Position numbers and translations under genes: made by a program. DNA of 64,000 nucleotides from an uncultured Ruminococcus sp. (GTDB taxonomy: Bacteria > Bacillota > Clostridia > Oscillospirales > Ruminococcaceae): positions 1 to 64,000 of the forward strand of contig CADAHS010000007.1 of the NCBI GenBank assembly GCA_902787825.1. The letters are read 5' to 3'. The notes under the pieces are model-generated. The model did not search any database, was not told the DNA's origin, and was given only the letters and a program-made list of their open reading frames with translations. Of this stretch, positions 44,418-53,583 are shown piece by piece. How positions within the stretch are numbered: position 1 is the stretch's first letter; the number at the start of each line of letters is the position of its first letter.

Positions 44418-44592
44418 GTTCGGTAATATATGCGATTATTTTACCGAGTAACTGTTAAAAGAGAGTAGCAAAAGAGAGTAGCAAAAAGAACGGTGTAATT
44501 AAAAAAGCTCCTTACTGCTAAAGCTCAGGCAGACCAAGGAACTAAATATTGATTTCACTCCCACGGTAAATTTTTTGCCGTGGGCTTTTTGT
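44418..44592 (+). ncRNA. Candidate small RNA (about 175 nt), unknown family
   Basis: Delimited by the promoter at 44383-44411 and a terminator CCCACGG / CCGTGGG (44560-44566, 44578-44584) plus TTTTT. Inside are a stem CGGTAA / TTACCG (about 44421-44448) and a direct repeat of AGAGAGTAGCAAAA (44459-44487). Only a 12-codon frame without Shine-Dalgarno is present. It does not match 6S, SRP or tmRNA signatures that I can recognise. Confidence 0.6.
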
Positions 44593-44599
44593 GCTTTCA

Positions 44600-44670
44600 G
44601 AGGTAAGAGGTAAGAGGTAAGAAGTAAGAGAAAGGGTATCAGATATAAGATATAAGAAAAAGAGGCAGGA
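44600..44670. repeat. Heptanucleotide repeat cluster D
   Basis: Plus-strand units GAGGTAA GAGGTAA GAGGTAA GAAGTAA then, after a short gap, GATATAA GATATAA GAAAAAG, just beyond the small-RNA terminator. Confidence 0.75.
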
Positions 44671-44758
44671 GTCCGACTCTTGCCTCTTTGTTTTTTCAGT
44701 ATGCACAATACACTGTATTCTCGCCCGGAATTTCTATCTTAACATTCCCAAGCGAATG

Positions 44759-45679
44759 CTAAACAAGCTTGTCGCATATGTACGTCACCAGCGGCAGCGT
44801 CAGCCCGCTCAGGACTGTTGTCGCCGCAAAGAATTCCGATGACTTTTCAGGAAACCTGTCCATTGAGATCGCAAACATCGTTCCCGTCGTGGCGACCGGG
44901 CACCCTGCCGCAATAGTCACCACCATCTTTACCATAGCCGGCGCATTGAAAACGCTCAACGCCGCAAAAGTCACCGCCGGTACAATGATAAGCTTGCCTA
45001 TACACACACGGTACATCGCCGCACTCCTGAACGCCTTGAAAATACTGGTCTGAGCGACCGTCGCCCCCGCAATGAGCATCGCAAGCGGCGTGTTCATATC
45101 GCTGATAAGCTGCATAGACCTTGCCGGCACCTCAGGCAGCCTTATGTTTGTATAGTAAAAAACAAATCCCACTATCGTTGCGATCACCGAAGGCGAAAAC
45201 AAAGCCTTTTTCAGCGAGGAAAAATCTCTTTCCCCCTTCATCAAAATGTACCCGTGCGTCCATACCAGCAGATTGAATATCGTAACGTAAGCCGTCAGAT
45301 AAAGCACACCTTCATCGCCATAGATGTTCTTTACCAGCGGTATCCCCATAAAGCCGCAGTTTGAGTATATCACCGAGAACCTCTGCACAACGCTGTAATC
45401 GCTCTTTTTGGGAACAAACACCATCGCCAGCGTTATCGCCAGCGCAAATGATACCAGCGAAAGAATAAACGACCACATCAGTCCCGTCATCAGCTCTGAG
45501 CGGTACTCGCTCTGATATGACATAAATATCAGTATCGGGTTGACTATATTCAGCTCCACCGCCGAAAGGCTCTTTGTGCCGTCCTTGGTGATGATCCCCC
45601 TCAGATTGCACACCACTCCCAGCATCAGAATGATGAACATAATCAGTATCTGCGTTCCTATGACCTGACCGGCGTTCAT
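44759..45679 (-). CDS. AEC (auxin efflux carrier) family transporter
   Basis: A 306-aa polytopic protein with about ten helices and the family's internal duplication. The N-terminal half holds LNIVNPILIFMSYQSEY (the conserved N-P of the family) and IYSNCGFMGIPLVKNIYGDEGVLYLTAYVTIFNLLVWTHG; the C-terminal half has PLAMLIAGATVAQTS and ITAAGCPVATTGTMFA-like segments. It exports or imports organic anions; substrate unknown. Confidence 0.9.
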   Translation of the reverse strand: MNAGQVIGTQILIMFIILMLGVVCNLRGIITKDGTKSLSAVELNIVNPILIFMSYQSEYRSELMTGLMWSFILSLVSFALAITLAMVFVPKKSDYSVVQRFSVIYSNCGFMGIPLVKNIYGDEGVLYLTAYVTIFNLLVWTHGYILMKGERDFSSLKKALFSPSVIATIVGFVFYYTNIRLPEVPARSMQLISDMNTPLAMLIAGATVAQTSIFKAFRSAAMYRVCIGKLIIVPAVTFAALSVFNAPAMVKMVVTIAAGCPVATTGTMFAISMDRFPEKSSEFFAATTVLSGLTLPLVTYICDKLV

Positions 45680-45700
45680 TCTCTCACTCCCTTGCTGTCT

Positions 45701-48418
45701 TTATTTGAGAATTTCCTTTGGTGAGCGGCAGTTCACTATTACCGGATAAACATAGATGATAAGCAGTACTATTGCGCCTATCACTATCACAGCATAGCTG
45801 CAAACCTTGTATGCCACATCGTCCAGCTTCACCTTTTTGCGAAGTATGAAAAATCCCAGCGTCACAACTGCGCCAATACAGCTTATCACGATCCCCGCAG
45901 TAACACCCATCGGCGTGTTTGTAATGCGAATGTCGTTGCTTCCCTCTTTCAGATCAAACACCACAAAGTCGTCACACGTCTTTTCGTACTCCACCCTCTC
46001 GCCGTTTATCTCGACATTGAGCGTGTTTGACCACGGCAGGAATACGATGCACTTTTCGCCCTGCTTTGCATCATAAGAGCCCGTGATAACTCCCCTGTCC
46101 TCGTTGAGCTGCGCACTCTTTGCACTGCTCACCGCCTTGTCGAGCTTATCCAGATCCAGTCCGTAAACGCCGAATGACGAGCAGCTCACGTTCTGCAAAA
46201 CTCTGAGCTCTACCGTGACCACACTATCCTCGTAATCTCCCAGATATAAAAGTCCGTTTGAACTCTGCGAAGGATAATTTGACTGTATCGCAACATCGTT
46301 CACCTTTATCACAAAGCTGTTGTACGAATACTCACTCAGGTTTGTCGAAGGCTTCTCAAAGCAGTCAAAGTAAAGTGCCTGTCTGCCATTGACCTTGAAT
46401 TCGTAATTCACCCTGTTGTTGTCACCTGCCAGCGTCAGCAGCGTGCTGTTTTCATCACTTTCCAAAACAACACTGCCCTTGCTCACCGGCTCGTAACGTG
46501 TCATTATCTCATCGTCATCATCAGCAGCGAACAGCGTCTTGTAAAGCCTCTGCTGGACCTCAAACCTGTTTACGTCCTCAAAGCTCTCAATATCCGAAAT
46601 GTCCCTGTCTGTCACAAGTCCGAAGCCTATCGTGTTCTTTCTGGGGTAGATAGCGTATTTCTGACCCATAAAAACTTCTCCGTCCTTTTCAACGTCAACA
46701 GCCGCTATCTTGTATTTCACACTGAACAAAGCGTCCGTAAGCTCCGTTCCTCCGTGAGAACCTACCTCCATCCAGTAAGACGAGTACCCAAGCCTCTTCA
46801 TCGCATAAATGTACCCCCTGTCCGTCAAAGAGGTGTAGTGACTCAGCGAACGGTATCCCAAAGCGCCGATGTTGTTCACATCGAATTGCTTCATCGTGTT
46901 TTTCACCCTGTAAAATTCGTCATCGTCGATCTTTCCTTCAAGTTCAAAAACCTCCTGCACCTTCTGAGCAGTCTCCGATGTGTATTGCTTTGAACCAACA
47001 ACGTGCATATTCAAAGCCGTCACAGACTGAGCGATAACAAATCCCGAAAGCAGCACCGTGAATGCCCTTTGCCCGAGCCTGCCCTTTTTGTGCATAAGGA
47101 AAACACCGCCGAAGCACACCGCTGTAACAAAGAAAGCCTTGCACTGTATAGCAAAGAAATCCTCGTCCACCCATAAGTGCCTTGACGAACTGTGAATATC
47201 CATACTGTTTCTGTTTACAATAGTGTTCACAAGCAAAACACTCGCCGCAAACAGCGCCGCACCCGCAGCAATGTATACTGCCGATATTTTCTTTGAACCC
47301 TCTTTTGCCTGTTCAATGTGTATGCTGTCACTGCCAAGTATCCCACCGCAGCATATCAGCATAATGAATACCGTTATGAATGCCGACCTGCACGGGAATG
47401 ACATATAGCTTCCCGTGTGCCACATCAGATTTATCGGCTCAACTATCATCGGTATCAGCAAAAGCACCAGCACAACATAAAATACCCTGTCCCTGCCGTC
47501 AGACTTTTTCTTGTCTAAAACGCACATAACGATCATCACGACCGCACACGCCGAGTACATCAGAAGCTGTATCGTCGATTGATATTCCGTCAGAAAGCTT
47601 GCGCCCAGCAGATTGTCCGTCAAAGATGTCGTTCGTCCGCTGACAAGGTATTGCAGCAGGCTCGGTACCCAGACCACAGCCGTTATCAGCGCCGCCGAAA
47701 GGCTCCCCGTCAGGAACAGAAATCCTGTCTGAACGTTCTCTTTTTTGCGGTCACGCAAACATAAAAGCGCAAAAAACAGTATGCAGAAAACTGCGATCAT
47801 GTAGCAGATGTAGTAGTTCACTATCGCCATAAGACTCAGCGTTACAACGTACCCTGCAACCTTTTTGTTTGTCACAAGGCTGTGGATCCCCATCATCAGA
47901 AGCGGGAAAAGATACATCACATCAAGCCATATGCTGTTTTGATAGTAGATCATCGCATATCCGCAGAAAGCATAGGAAATACTGAAGCAGGCAGAAATGA
48001 ACGGGTTCACGTTTTTCATGCATCTGAGGAAAAATATCATCGCCGTCATGCCCGCCGCCATAAGCTTGAGCATCGTCAGGATGTTGACAAACAAGACCAG
48101 ATCTCCCTTTGGTACAGCCATAGCCAGCAGATTGAACGGGCTTGCCACAAAGAAGAAAATAACACCGATCATATTCATTCCGCCGGCGTTCTGCAAGTTC
48201 ATGAACAACCCCGTCTTGCCCGAAAGAATGTCCCTCAGATCAGCCGTCATCGGTATCACCTGCTGAGTCATGTCACACCATGCTATCGTCCCGTTGCCGA
48301 ACGGGTAAAGCCCGTGCGACATGAATACAGCCGAAATAATGGACATTATCACCAGCGGTACACCGATGATAAAGCCCAGATCCTTTATCAGTTTTTTGTT
48401 TTTCTCATTCATTTCCAT
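45701..48418 (-). CDS. YfhO family membrane protein
   Basis: A 905-aa protein: an N-terminal polytopic block of about 12 helices (residues 15-470) with the typical opening PFGNGTIAWCDMTQQVIPMTADLRDILSGKTGLFMNLQNAGG, a large extracytoplasmic beta-rich region (about 480-840), and C-terminal helices. The N-terminal arrangement is that of GT-C-type glycosyltransferases; YfhO proteins in Firmicutes glycosylate lipoteichoic acid, so cell-envelope sugar transfer is likely. ATG 48418 follows GGGACG. Confidence 0.9.
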   Translation of the reverse strand: MEMNEKNKKLIKDLGFIIGVPLVIMSIISAVFMSHGLYPFGNGTIAWCDMTQQVIPMTADLRDILSGKTGLFMNLQNAGGMNMIGVIFFFVASPFNLLAMAVPKGDLVLFVNILTMLKLMAAGMTAMIFFLRCMKNVNPFISACFSISYAFCGYAMIYYQNSIWLDVMYLFPLLMMGIHSLVTNKKVAGYVVTLSLMAIVNYYICYMIAVFCILFFALLCLRDRKKENVQTGFLFLTGSLSAALITAVVWVPSLLQYLVSGRTTSLTDNLLGASFLTEYQSTIQLLMYSACAVVMIVMCVLDKKKSDGRDRVFYVVLVLLLIPMIVEPINLMWHTGSYMSFPCRSAFITVFIMLICCGGILGSDSIHIEQAKEGSKKISAVYIAAGAALFAASVLLVNTIVNRNSMDIHSSSRHLWVDEDFFAIQCKAFFVTAVCFGGVFLMHKKGRLGQRAFTVLLSGFVIAQSVTALNMHVVGSKQYTSETAQKVQEVFELEGKIDDDEFYRVKNTMKQFDVNNIGALGYRSLSHYTSLTDRGYIYAMKRLGYSSYWMEVGSHGGTELTDALFSVKYKIAAVDVEKDGEVFMGQKYAIYPRKNTIGFGLVTDRDISDIESFEDVNRFEVQQRLYKTLFAADDDDEIMTRYEPVSKGSVVLESDENSTLLTLAGDNNRVNYEFKVNGRQALYFDCFEKPSTNLSEYSYNSFVIKVNDVAIQSNYPSQSSNGLLYLGDYEDSVVTVELRVLQNVSCSSFGVYGLDLDKLDKAVSSAKSAQLNEDRGVITGSYDAKQGEKCIVFLPWSNTLNVEINGERVEYEKTCDDFVVFDLKEGSNDIRITNTPMGVTAGIVISCIGAVVTLGFFILRKKVKLDDVAYKVCSYAVIVIGAIVLLIIYVYPVIVNCRSPKEILK

Positions 48419-48650
48419 CGTCCCGATCCATTAATATATATCCTGCCGCTGTCCGCCGGCAGACTCAGACCCTCAAATAGCCTTTTGTGAAGCTCCCACC
48501 GGGGTACACAAGCTATCGACCATCATCTTATTCAAGAGTCTGCCCCGAAATTTCCCCGAACATACGACCTTGTGCGCAAAATAATTATATCATAGCTCAC
48601 CAGAAGCTTTTTGCGTCCGGCAAAGAAATGATCCCTGCCGGCAGCTTTCC

Positions 48651-48676
48651 TGCCTCTTGCATCTTGCTTCTTCCCA
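48651..48676. repeat. Heptanucleotide repeat cluster E
   Basis: Minus-strand units GAAGCAA GATGCAA GAGGC; the shortest cluster in the window, in the leader ahead of the yfhO gene. Confidence 0.5.
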
Positions 48677-48693
48677 GCGCATACGATGATTAG

Positions 48694-48722
48694 ATTATAA
48701 CACATATCCTTTATTTATGCAA
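48694..48722 (-). promoter_or_regulatory. Promoter of the yfhO gene
   Basis: Minus-strand TTGCAT (48717-48722), 17-bp spacer, TATAAT (48694-48699), leaving a leader of about 270 nt. Apart from heptad cluster E nothing is recognised in that leader. Confidence 0.65.
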
Positions 48723-48773
48723 GCATAAAATACCATACCCAATGCCATTTCACCGCCCCCACTGTGAAAAAGC

Positions 48774-48835
48774 TTGACAAACTGCCCGGATCGTGCTACT
48801 ATAATATCAGACAACACCCCCGGGGAGGGGGGGTG
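48774..48835 (+). promoter_or_regulatory. csoR-copA promoter and CsoR-type operator
   Basis: TTGACA (48774-48779) with either TACTAT (48797-48802, 17-bp spacer) or TATAAT (48800-48805, 20 bp). Just downstream lies a G/C-tract dyad, arms CACCCCC (48815-48821) and GGGGGTG (48829-48835), the typical form of CsoR-family operators. Copper binding to CsoR would release it. Confidence 0.8.
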
Positions 48836-48853
48836 CTCGGAGGTGTATATCAA

Positions 48854-49123
48854 ATGCAGGCAGATAAAGCAAAAGTGAGCAAGCTGCTCAAAACAGCAAA
48901 AGGACAGATCGACGGGATATTGCGAATGATCGAGGAGGACAGGTATTGCGTTGACATCTCCAATCAGATCATGGCAACACAGGCAGTGCTGAAAAAAGCA
49001 AATATGCAGGTGCTGACAGCGCATTGTAAAAGCTGCGTCGCAAATGCAGCCACCCCACAGCAGAAGGAAGAGAAGATCGAAGAGATGATCGCCCTGCTGA
49101 CCAAGCTCAATAAAGGGTATTAG
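48854..49123 (+). CDS. csoR: Copper-sensing transcriptional repressor, CsoR family
   Basis: An 89-aa all-helical repressor. The ligand set is visible: Cys in EEDRYCVDISNQI, and His and Cys in LTAHCKSCV (the C-H-C of CsoR). ATG 48854 is chosen since CGGAGGTG precedes it; the frame upstream includes the operator. It sits directly ahead of the copper ATPase gene and behind its own probable operator. Confidence 0.93.
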   Translation: MQADKAKVSKLLKTAKGQIDGILRMIEEDRYCVDISNQIMATQAVLKKANMQVLTAHCKSCVANAATPQQKEEKIEEMIALLTKLNKGY

Positions 49124-49259
49124 GCGATCATCACTATGTCCGCTGACCGACGCTCAAAGCAAGCTGACCAAAGCCGACCACTTGGCGGACTTTCTTTAAA
49201 AGCGTCTGAAGCCATCGCATAACAGTTCTCCCCGTTTACGGGTTAGAAAGGTCTAATAT

Positions 49260-51788
49260 ATGAAACAGAAATTTGATATCACAGGTATGACCTGTTCGGC
49301 TTGCAGCGCAAGGGTCGAAAAAGCTGTAAACTGCCTGAGCGGAATGAGCGAGGTGCAGGTCAACCTTCTCACCAACAGTATGAGCGTTGACTACGATCCG
49401 CAAAAACTCAGCGACGCTCAGATCATCACCGCAGTCGAAAAAGCAGGCTACGGCGCTTCTGTCAAAGGCACCAGCGTACAGGATAAACGATCCTCCGATA
49501 ACGCCGTGTCTGCCGCTGAAAAGCAAAGAAAAGCCATGAGATCACGAATGATATGGTCGTTTGTGTTCCTCATACCGCTGATGTATGTCTCAATGGGACA
49601 TATGATCTCACTGCCGCTGCCCTCGTTTCTGCATGGCGCACAAAACGGTGTCAGCTTTGCATTTGCACAGTTTCTGCTGTGCCTGCCGGTTGCGATCATC
49701 AATTCCGGCTACTATACCCGTGGCTGGAAAAACCTGTTCAGGCTCTCACCAAATATGGATTCCCTGATAGCTGTCGGCTCGACCGCTTCTCTTGTTTACA
49801 GCATTATCAGCATCTTTATTATGAGCCACGCCCTTGGCAAAGGCGACCTTGAAACTGTCAAAAGCCGAATGAGCGAGCTTTATTTTGAGTCAGCCGTTAT
49901 GATACTTGCCTTGGTCAACCTCGGGAAATATCTCGAAGCAAAGTCCAAAAGCCGAACCAGCGAAGCTATCACCGGTCTTATGGACCTCTCCCCCAAAACC
50001 GCCGAGGTCGAGCGTGACGGGCAGACTCTCATCATACCGACGAGCGAGCTTGAAAAAGGCGATGTCGTTATCGTCAGAGCCGGTCAGAGCATTCCCTGCG
50101 ACGGCGTGATAATCCACGGCAGCGCAAGCATCGACCAGTCTGCGATCACCGGCGAAAGTATCCCCGTTGAGAAGGCGCAGGGCGATAAGGTCATCGGAGC
50201 GACCATCAGTAAAAGCGGATTTATCAAGCTGCGTGCAACCGAGGTCGGAAATGATACCACCCTTTCAAAAATAATCTCCCTCGTCGATGAAGCCTCGTCC
50301 TCAAAAGCCCCGATCGCTAAACTTGCCGATAAGACCGCCGGCGTGTTCGTCCCGATAGTTATGCTGATCTCCCTTGTGACAGCCGTTATCTGGCTCGCTG
50401 TCGGCGCAGATACAGGCTTTGCACTCTCCTGCGCAATAAGCGTCCTCGTCATCTCCTGCCCCTGCGCCCTCGGTCTTGCCACACCGGTCGCTATAATGGT
50501 CGGCACAGGCAAAGGCGCAAAAAGCGGTATCCTTATAAAATCAGGCGATGCCCTCCAGACACTTCGCAGCGCAAATACCGTAGTGCTTGACAAAACAGGC
50601 ACCGTCACCGGCGCAAAGCCCAACGTCACAGCCGTCTGCCCGATAGATACTACCACCGATGAGCTTTTGCAAATAGCCCTGAGTCTCGAACAAAACAGCG
50701 AGCACCCACTTGCAAAAGCCGTCTGCGAGTATTGCGCAAATGTCAAAGCCCCCGCCGCCGAAAACTTCACCACCCATTCGGGTCTTGGCGTAAGCGCTGT
50801 CGTAAACGGCATCGAGTACTTCGCAGGCAACGAGCGATTTCTGCGTGAAAACGGCGTTTTCAAGTCAAGCGATAAGCTTGATGATGCATTGAGCAGCTGC
50901 GTGACTCCCCTGTTTTTTGCCTCAAAGGATAAAATGCTCGGCGTGATCTCCGTCGAGGACACCGTGAAGCCAGACAGCGCCGCAGCCGTCAAAGAGCTTA
51001 AACAGCGAGGTATCGAGGTCGTACTGCTCACCGGCGATAACCGGACCGCCGCAAACAAAGTCGCCTCTGTCATTGATCCCGATAAAACTGTCGCTGAGGT
51101 TCTCCCTGCCGATAAGGATAAAGTCGTCAGTGAGCTTCAGTCACAGGGCAGGATAGTCGCCATGGTCGGCGACGGGATAAACGATGCGCCCGCACTTGTC
51201 AGATCCGATGTCGGTATAGCCATCGGCGCAGGTACAGATATAGCTATCGACAGCGCAGATGTCGTGCTTATGAAAAACAGCCTTTGCGATGTCGTCACAG
51301 CCATCGACCTCAGCCGAAGCGTTATTCGCAATATCAAGCAGAACCTGTTCTGGGCATTTTTCTATAACGTCCTTGCGATACCCCTTGCCGCAGGTGCCTA
51401 TTACCACCTTTTAGGCTGGAAACTTGACCCGATGATCGGCGCCGCAGCAATGAGCCTGAGCAGCATCTTTGTCGTGACCAACGCCCTCAGACTCAGACGC
51501 TTCAGACCGTCAATGCCTCAGACCTGTCAGCAAAGCAATAACAGCATAAATACTGTTTCAAATATCAAGGAGGAAGAAACGATGAAAAACTACACCATGA
51601 AAATCAAAGGAATGATGTGTATGCATTGTGTCGCACACGTCAAAAAAGCGCTCGAGAGCAAAGGCGCTTCCGCCGAGGTCGATCTTGACAAAGGCGAGGC
51701 TTATATCAAAGCCGACGAGAATATCAGCACACAGGCTCTCACACAGGCAGTCACCGACGCAGGCTATGAGGTATTAAGCATAAGCTGA
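49260..51788 (+). CDS. copA: Copper-exporting P1B ATPase with C-terminal CopZ domain
   Basis: An 842-aa copper pump. One N-terminal HMA domain (GMTCSACSARVEKAV), eight-helix transmembrane core with CPC in VISCPCALGLATPV, phosphorylation site DKTGT, TGDN, and GDGINDAPAL. The usual CopA would end near NALRLRRFRP (about residue 755); here an unstructured linker (PQTCQQSNNSINTVSNIKEEE) joins in frame to a complete second HMA domain with GMMCMHCVAHVKKAL. The linker encodes a strong Shine-Dalgarno and an ATG, see the next entry. ATG 49260 follows GAAAGG. Confidence 0.96.
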   Translation: MKQKFDITGMTCSACSARVEKAVNCLSGMSEVQVNLLTNSMSVDYDPQKLSDAQIITAVEKAGYGASVKGTSVQDKRSSDNAVSAAEKQRKAMRSRMIWSFVFLIPLMYVSMGHMISLPLPSFLHGAQNGVSFAFAQFLLCLPVAIINSGYYTRGWKNLFRLSPNMDSLIAVGSTASLVYSIISIFIMSHALGKGDLETVKSRMSELYFESAVMILALVNLGKYLEAKSKSRTSEAITGLMDLSPKTAEVERDGQTLIIPTSELEKGDVVIVRAGQSIPCDGVIIHGSASIDQSAITGESIPVEKAQGDKVIGATISKSGFIKLRATEVGNDTTLSKIISLVDEASSSKAPIAKLADKTAGVFVPIVMLISLVTAVIWLAVGADTGFALSCAISVLVISCPCALGLATPVAIMVGTGKGAKSGILIKSGDALQTLRSANTVVLDKTGTVTGAKPNVTAVCPIDTTTDELLQIALSLEQNSEHPLAKAVCEYCANVKAPAAENFTTHSGLGVSAVVNGIEYFAGNERFLRENGVFKSSDKLDDALSSCVTPLFFASKDKMLGVISVEDTVKPDSAAAVKELKQRGIEVVLLTGDNRTAANKVASVIDPDKTVAEVLPADKDKVVSELQSQGRIVAMVGDGINDAPALVRSDVGIAIGAGTDIAIDSADVVLMKNSLCDVVTAIDLSRSVIRNIKQNLFWAFFYNVLAIPLAAGAYYHLLGWKLDPMIGAAAMSLSSIFVVTNALRLRRFRPSMPQTCQQSNNSINTVSNIKEEETMKNYTMKIKGMMCMHCVAHVKKALESKGASAEVDLDKGEAYIKADENISTQALTQAVTDAGYEVLSIS
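51582..51788 (+). CDS. Possible separately translated CopZ chaperone (internal start in copA)
   Basis: From the internal ATG 51582 the copA frame encodes exactly 68 residues with the fold and length of free CopZ chaperones (MKNYTMKIKGMMCMHC...). AAGGAGG (51567-51573) sits 8 bases upstream, as good as any Shine-Dalgarno in the window. So the mRNA may yield both the fused pump and a free chaperone. Ribosome use of this site is inferred. Confidence 0.55.
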   Translation: MKNYTMKIKGMMCMHCVAHVKKALESKGASAEVDLDKGEAYIKADENISTQALTQAVTDAGYEVLSIS

Positions 51789-51829
51789 AAAAGCCTGCTC
51801 AGCCCGGGATCTTTGAACTAAACAACCAA

Positions 51830-51865
51830 AAAGCCATACAGAAACCCTCGCTTCTGTATGGCTTT
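51830..51865. terminator. GCCATACAG-family terminator between copA and DD-carboxypeptidase
   Basis: AAAGCCATACAG / CTGTATGGCTTT with a 12-nt loop. The T-run is best on the minus strand, so it mainly ends the carboxypeptidase transcript. Confidence 0.85.
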
Positions 51866-51896
51866 GCTATTTGCTATTTGCTATTGTGTTATGCTC

Positions 51897-53075
51897 TCAC
51901 GCAGCCTTCTTTGTGGTCGCCCCTGCCTTAGGCTTTGTCGTCGCCGCCGCAGCCTGAGCCTTTGTCGTGGCTGTCGTCACCGTCACCGCATCAGGTATCT
52001 TCGCCTTGCTTCCCGGCAGGTACTTTTCATACATCGACATCGTCTCGCTCACCGACTGCTCCGTGCTTGCACACTTCACAAGTATGCATACATATGTATG
52101 ACCCGTATCACTGTCCGAACAGGTCGTTGCAATGCACGAACCTGCCTCATCAGTGAATCCCGTCTTTCCGCCGAGCACCTTTGCCGTGTCGTCACTTGCG
52201 CCGTTACCGTTTTTGTCGATGTAAAATCCGCTGAGCCTTCCGCCGAGCAGACACGCAAGATGTACTCCCTCCGGGTTCTGAGTCGTTCTGGAGGTGGTGT
52301 ATTCAAACGTGTTCATAACATTGCGGCAGGTGACATTGTGGTTAGCGACCTTCATGATGACCGCCAGATCTGCAGCCGTCGTGTAATGGTTCGGGTCGTG
52401 TATGCCCGTGCCGTTCACAAAGTTGGTGTTTTTAAGCCCAAGCTCCTTCGCCCTTGCGTTCATCAGCTTCACAAACGAAGTCTCCGAGCCTGCCACAAGG
52501 TTTTCAAGTCCGATGACCGCATCGGCGCCGCTTGGGAGGATAGCTCCGTAAAGCAGATCCTTTGCGCTGACACTTTCGCCGGCCTTGAATCCCGCCATAG
52601 ATGCGTTCTGCTCAACAGGCTTGGTGAAATCAGCCTCCTTGAAAGTATATGTATCATCATATGATCTCAGATTTTCAGCCGCAACAAGTATCGTCATTAC
52701 CTTAGTCAGCGATGCAGGATATATCCTTTTGTCCATGTTGTGTCCTGCGATCACCTGATCTGTATCAATGTCCGCAAGCAGTGAAGCCACCGCAGTAAAA
52801 CCCTTGATACTGGTCTGCTTTGTGCTTGTATCATTGTGGAAATAAAGATCCATCTGCGTCGTGGTCGTCGGAGTCGTCGCCGAGGTCACTACCGCACCCG
52901 TTTCAGATGAAGCGGTGCTGGTCTGAACGTACTTTTCAGTCTCGTCTATCGAGTTCCTTCCCGCAAGAACCATTACGATAGCAGCCACGCCGATAATGAT
53001 TATCATTATCAGCAGCGCCACCAGCGCAGCATTTCCTTTTTTGTTTGTCCGTTTCAAATCCTTCAGCCCTTTCAT
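51897..53075 (-). CDS. D-alanyl-D-alanine carboxypeptidase (peptidase S11)
   Basis: A 392-aa membrane-anchored penicillin-binding-type peptidase: N-terminal helix (ALVALLIMIIIIGVAAIVMVLA), Thr/Ser linker, then the catalytic domain with SxxK in YPASLTKVMT and KTG in GGKTGFTDEAG. The second motif reads PSGADA (SGA rather than SGN), a substitution worth noting though I believe it occurs in related proteins. The C terminus is an Ala/Thr/Lys-rich tail. No PBP5-like C-terminal anchor is present. Confidence 0.92.
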   Translation of the reverse strand: MKGLKDLKRTNKKGNAALVALLIMIIIIGVAAIVMVLAGRNSIDETEKYVQTSTASSETGAVVTSATTPTTTTQMDLYFHNDTSTKQTSIKGFTAVASLLADIDTDQVIAGHNMDKRIYPASLTKVMTILVAAENLRSYDDTYTFKEADFTKPVEQNASMAGFKAGESVSAKDLLYGAILPSGADAVIGLENLVAGSETSFVKLMNARAKELGLKNTNFVNGTGIHDPNHYTTAADLAVIMKVANHNVTCRNVMNTFEYTTSRTTQNPEGVHLACLLGGRLSGFYIDKNGNGASDDTAKVLGGKTGFTDEAGSCIATTCSDSDTGHTYVCILVKCASTEQSVSETMSMYEKYLPGSKAKIPDAVTVTTATTKAQAAAATTKPKAGATTKKAA

Positions 53076-53096
53076 TTTCCTGCCGTGAGCAAGACC

Positions 53097-53546
53097 TTAC
53101 TGCCGTGCCTGAAGCTCACTGTTGTTATCGTTATCCTTGTGGTCGATTCTTCCATGACAGTATTTAAGAACATCACTTCTTGTGATGATGCCGATAAACA
53201 TATTCCTGTCGTCAATTACCGGCACAAAGTTCTGATTCATAAGCATCAGCAGCACATCGTCGATAGAAGATGTCACCGAAACAGGCTTGACCTCAACATT
53301 ACGCTTTATCTTCACATCTTTTATGCTGTACTGCTCAAGCTCCTTTTTTCCGCAAAGCTCCTTGTTTATCATAAACCATAAAAGGTCGCCCTCTGCAAGC
53401 GTCCTTACATACTCACCCTCGTGATTGATAACAGGCACCGCCGTAAATCCGTGGTTTCCCATTATCTCCAAAGCCTGCCTGCAAGTCGAGTCATCATAAA
53501 CAAAGTCTATCAGAGCCTTGGGGTGTAAAAGCTGGATAATATTCAT
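53097..53546 (-). CDS. CBS-domain pair protein
   Basis: A 149-aa protein made of two CBS motifs (ALEIMGNHGFTAVPVINHEGEYV and VLLMLMNQNFVPVIDDRNMFIGIITRSDVLKY), the usual adenine-nucleotide-binding Bateman module, without another domain. Its ligand and partner are unknown. It has no overlap with neighbours (21 bp after it the DD-carboxypeptidase gene begins). Confidence 0.9.
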   Translation of the reverse strand: MNIIQLLHPKALIDFVYDDSTCRQALEIMGNHGFTAVPVINHEGEYVRTLAEGDLLWFMINKELCGKKELEQYSIKDVKIKRNVEVKPVSVTSSIDDVLLMLMNQNFVPVIDDRNMFIGIITRSDVLKYCHGRIDHKDNDNNSELQARQ

Positions 53547-53583
53547 ATACTCTACCCTTTAGTTCTTTTTTAGTTTTCAGTCG

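Noticed and set aside
44418-44592. 6S RNA, tmRNA or SRP RNA as identity of the orphan transcript
   Set aside because: Ends do not pair as in 6S RNA, and the SRP and tmRNA core words are absent.
50084-51073. Minus-strand open frame of 329 codons opposite copA
   Set aside because: Shadow of the ATPase coding strand; Ser/Ala-rich with no recognisable domain.
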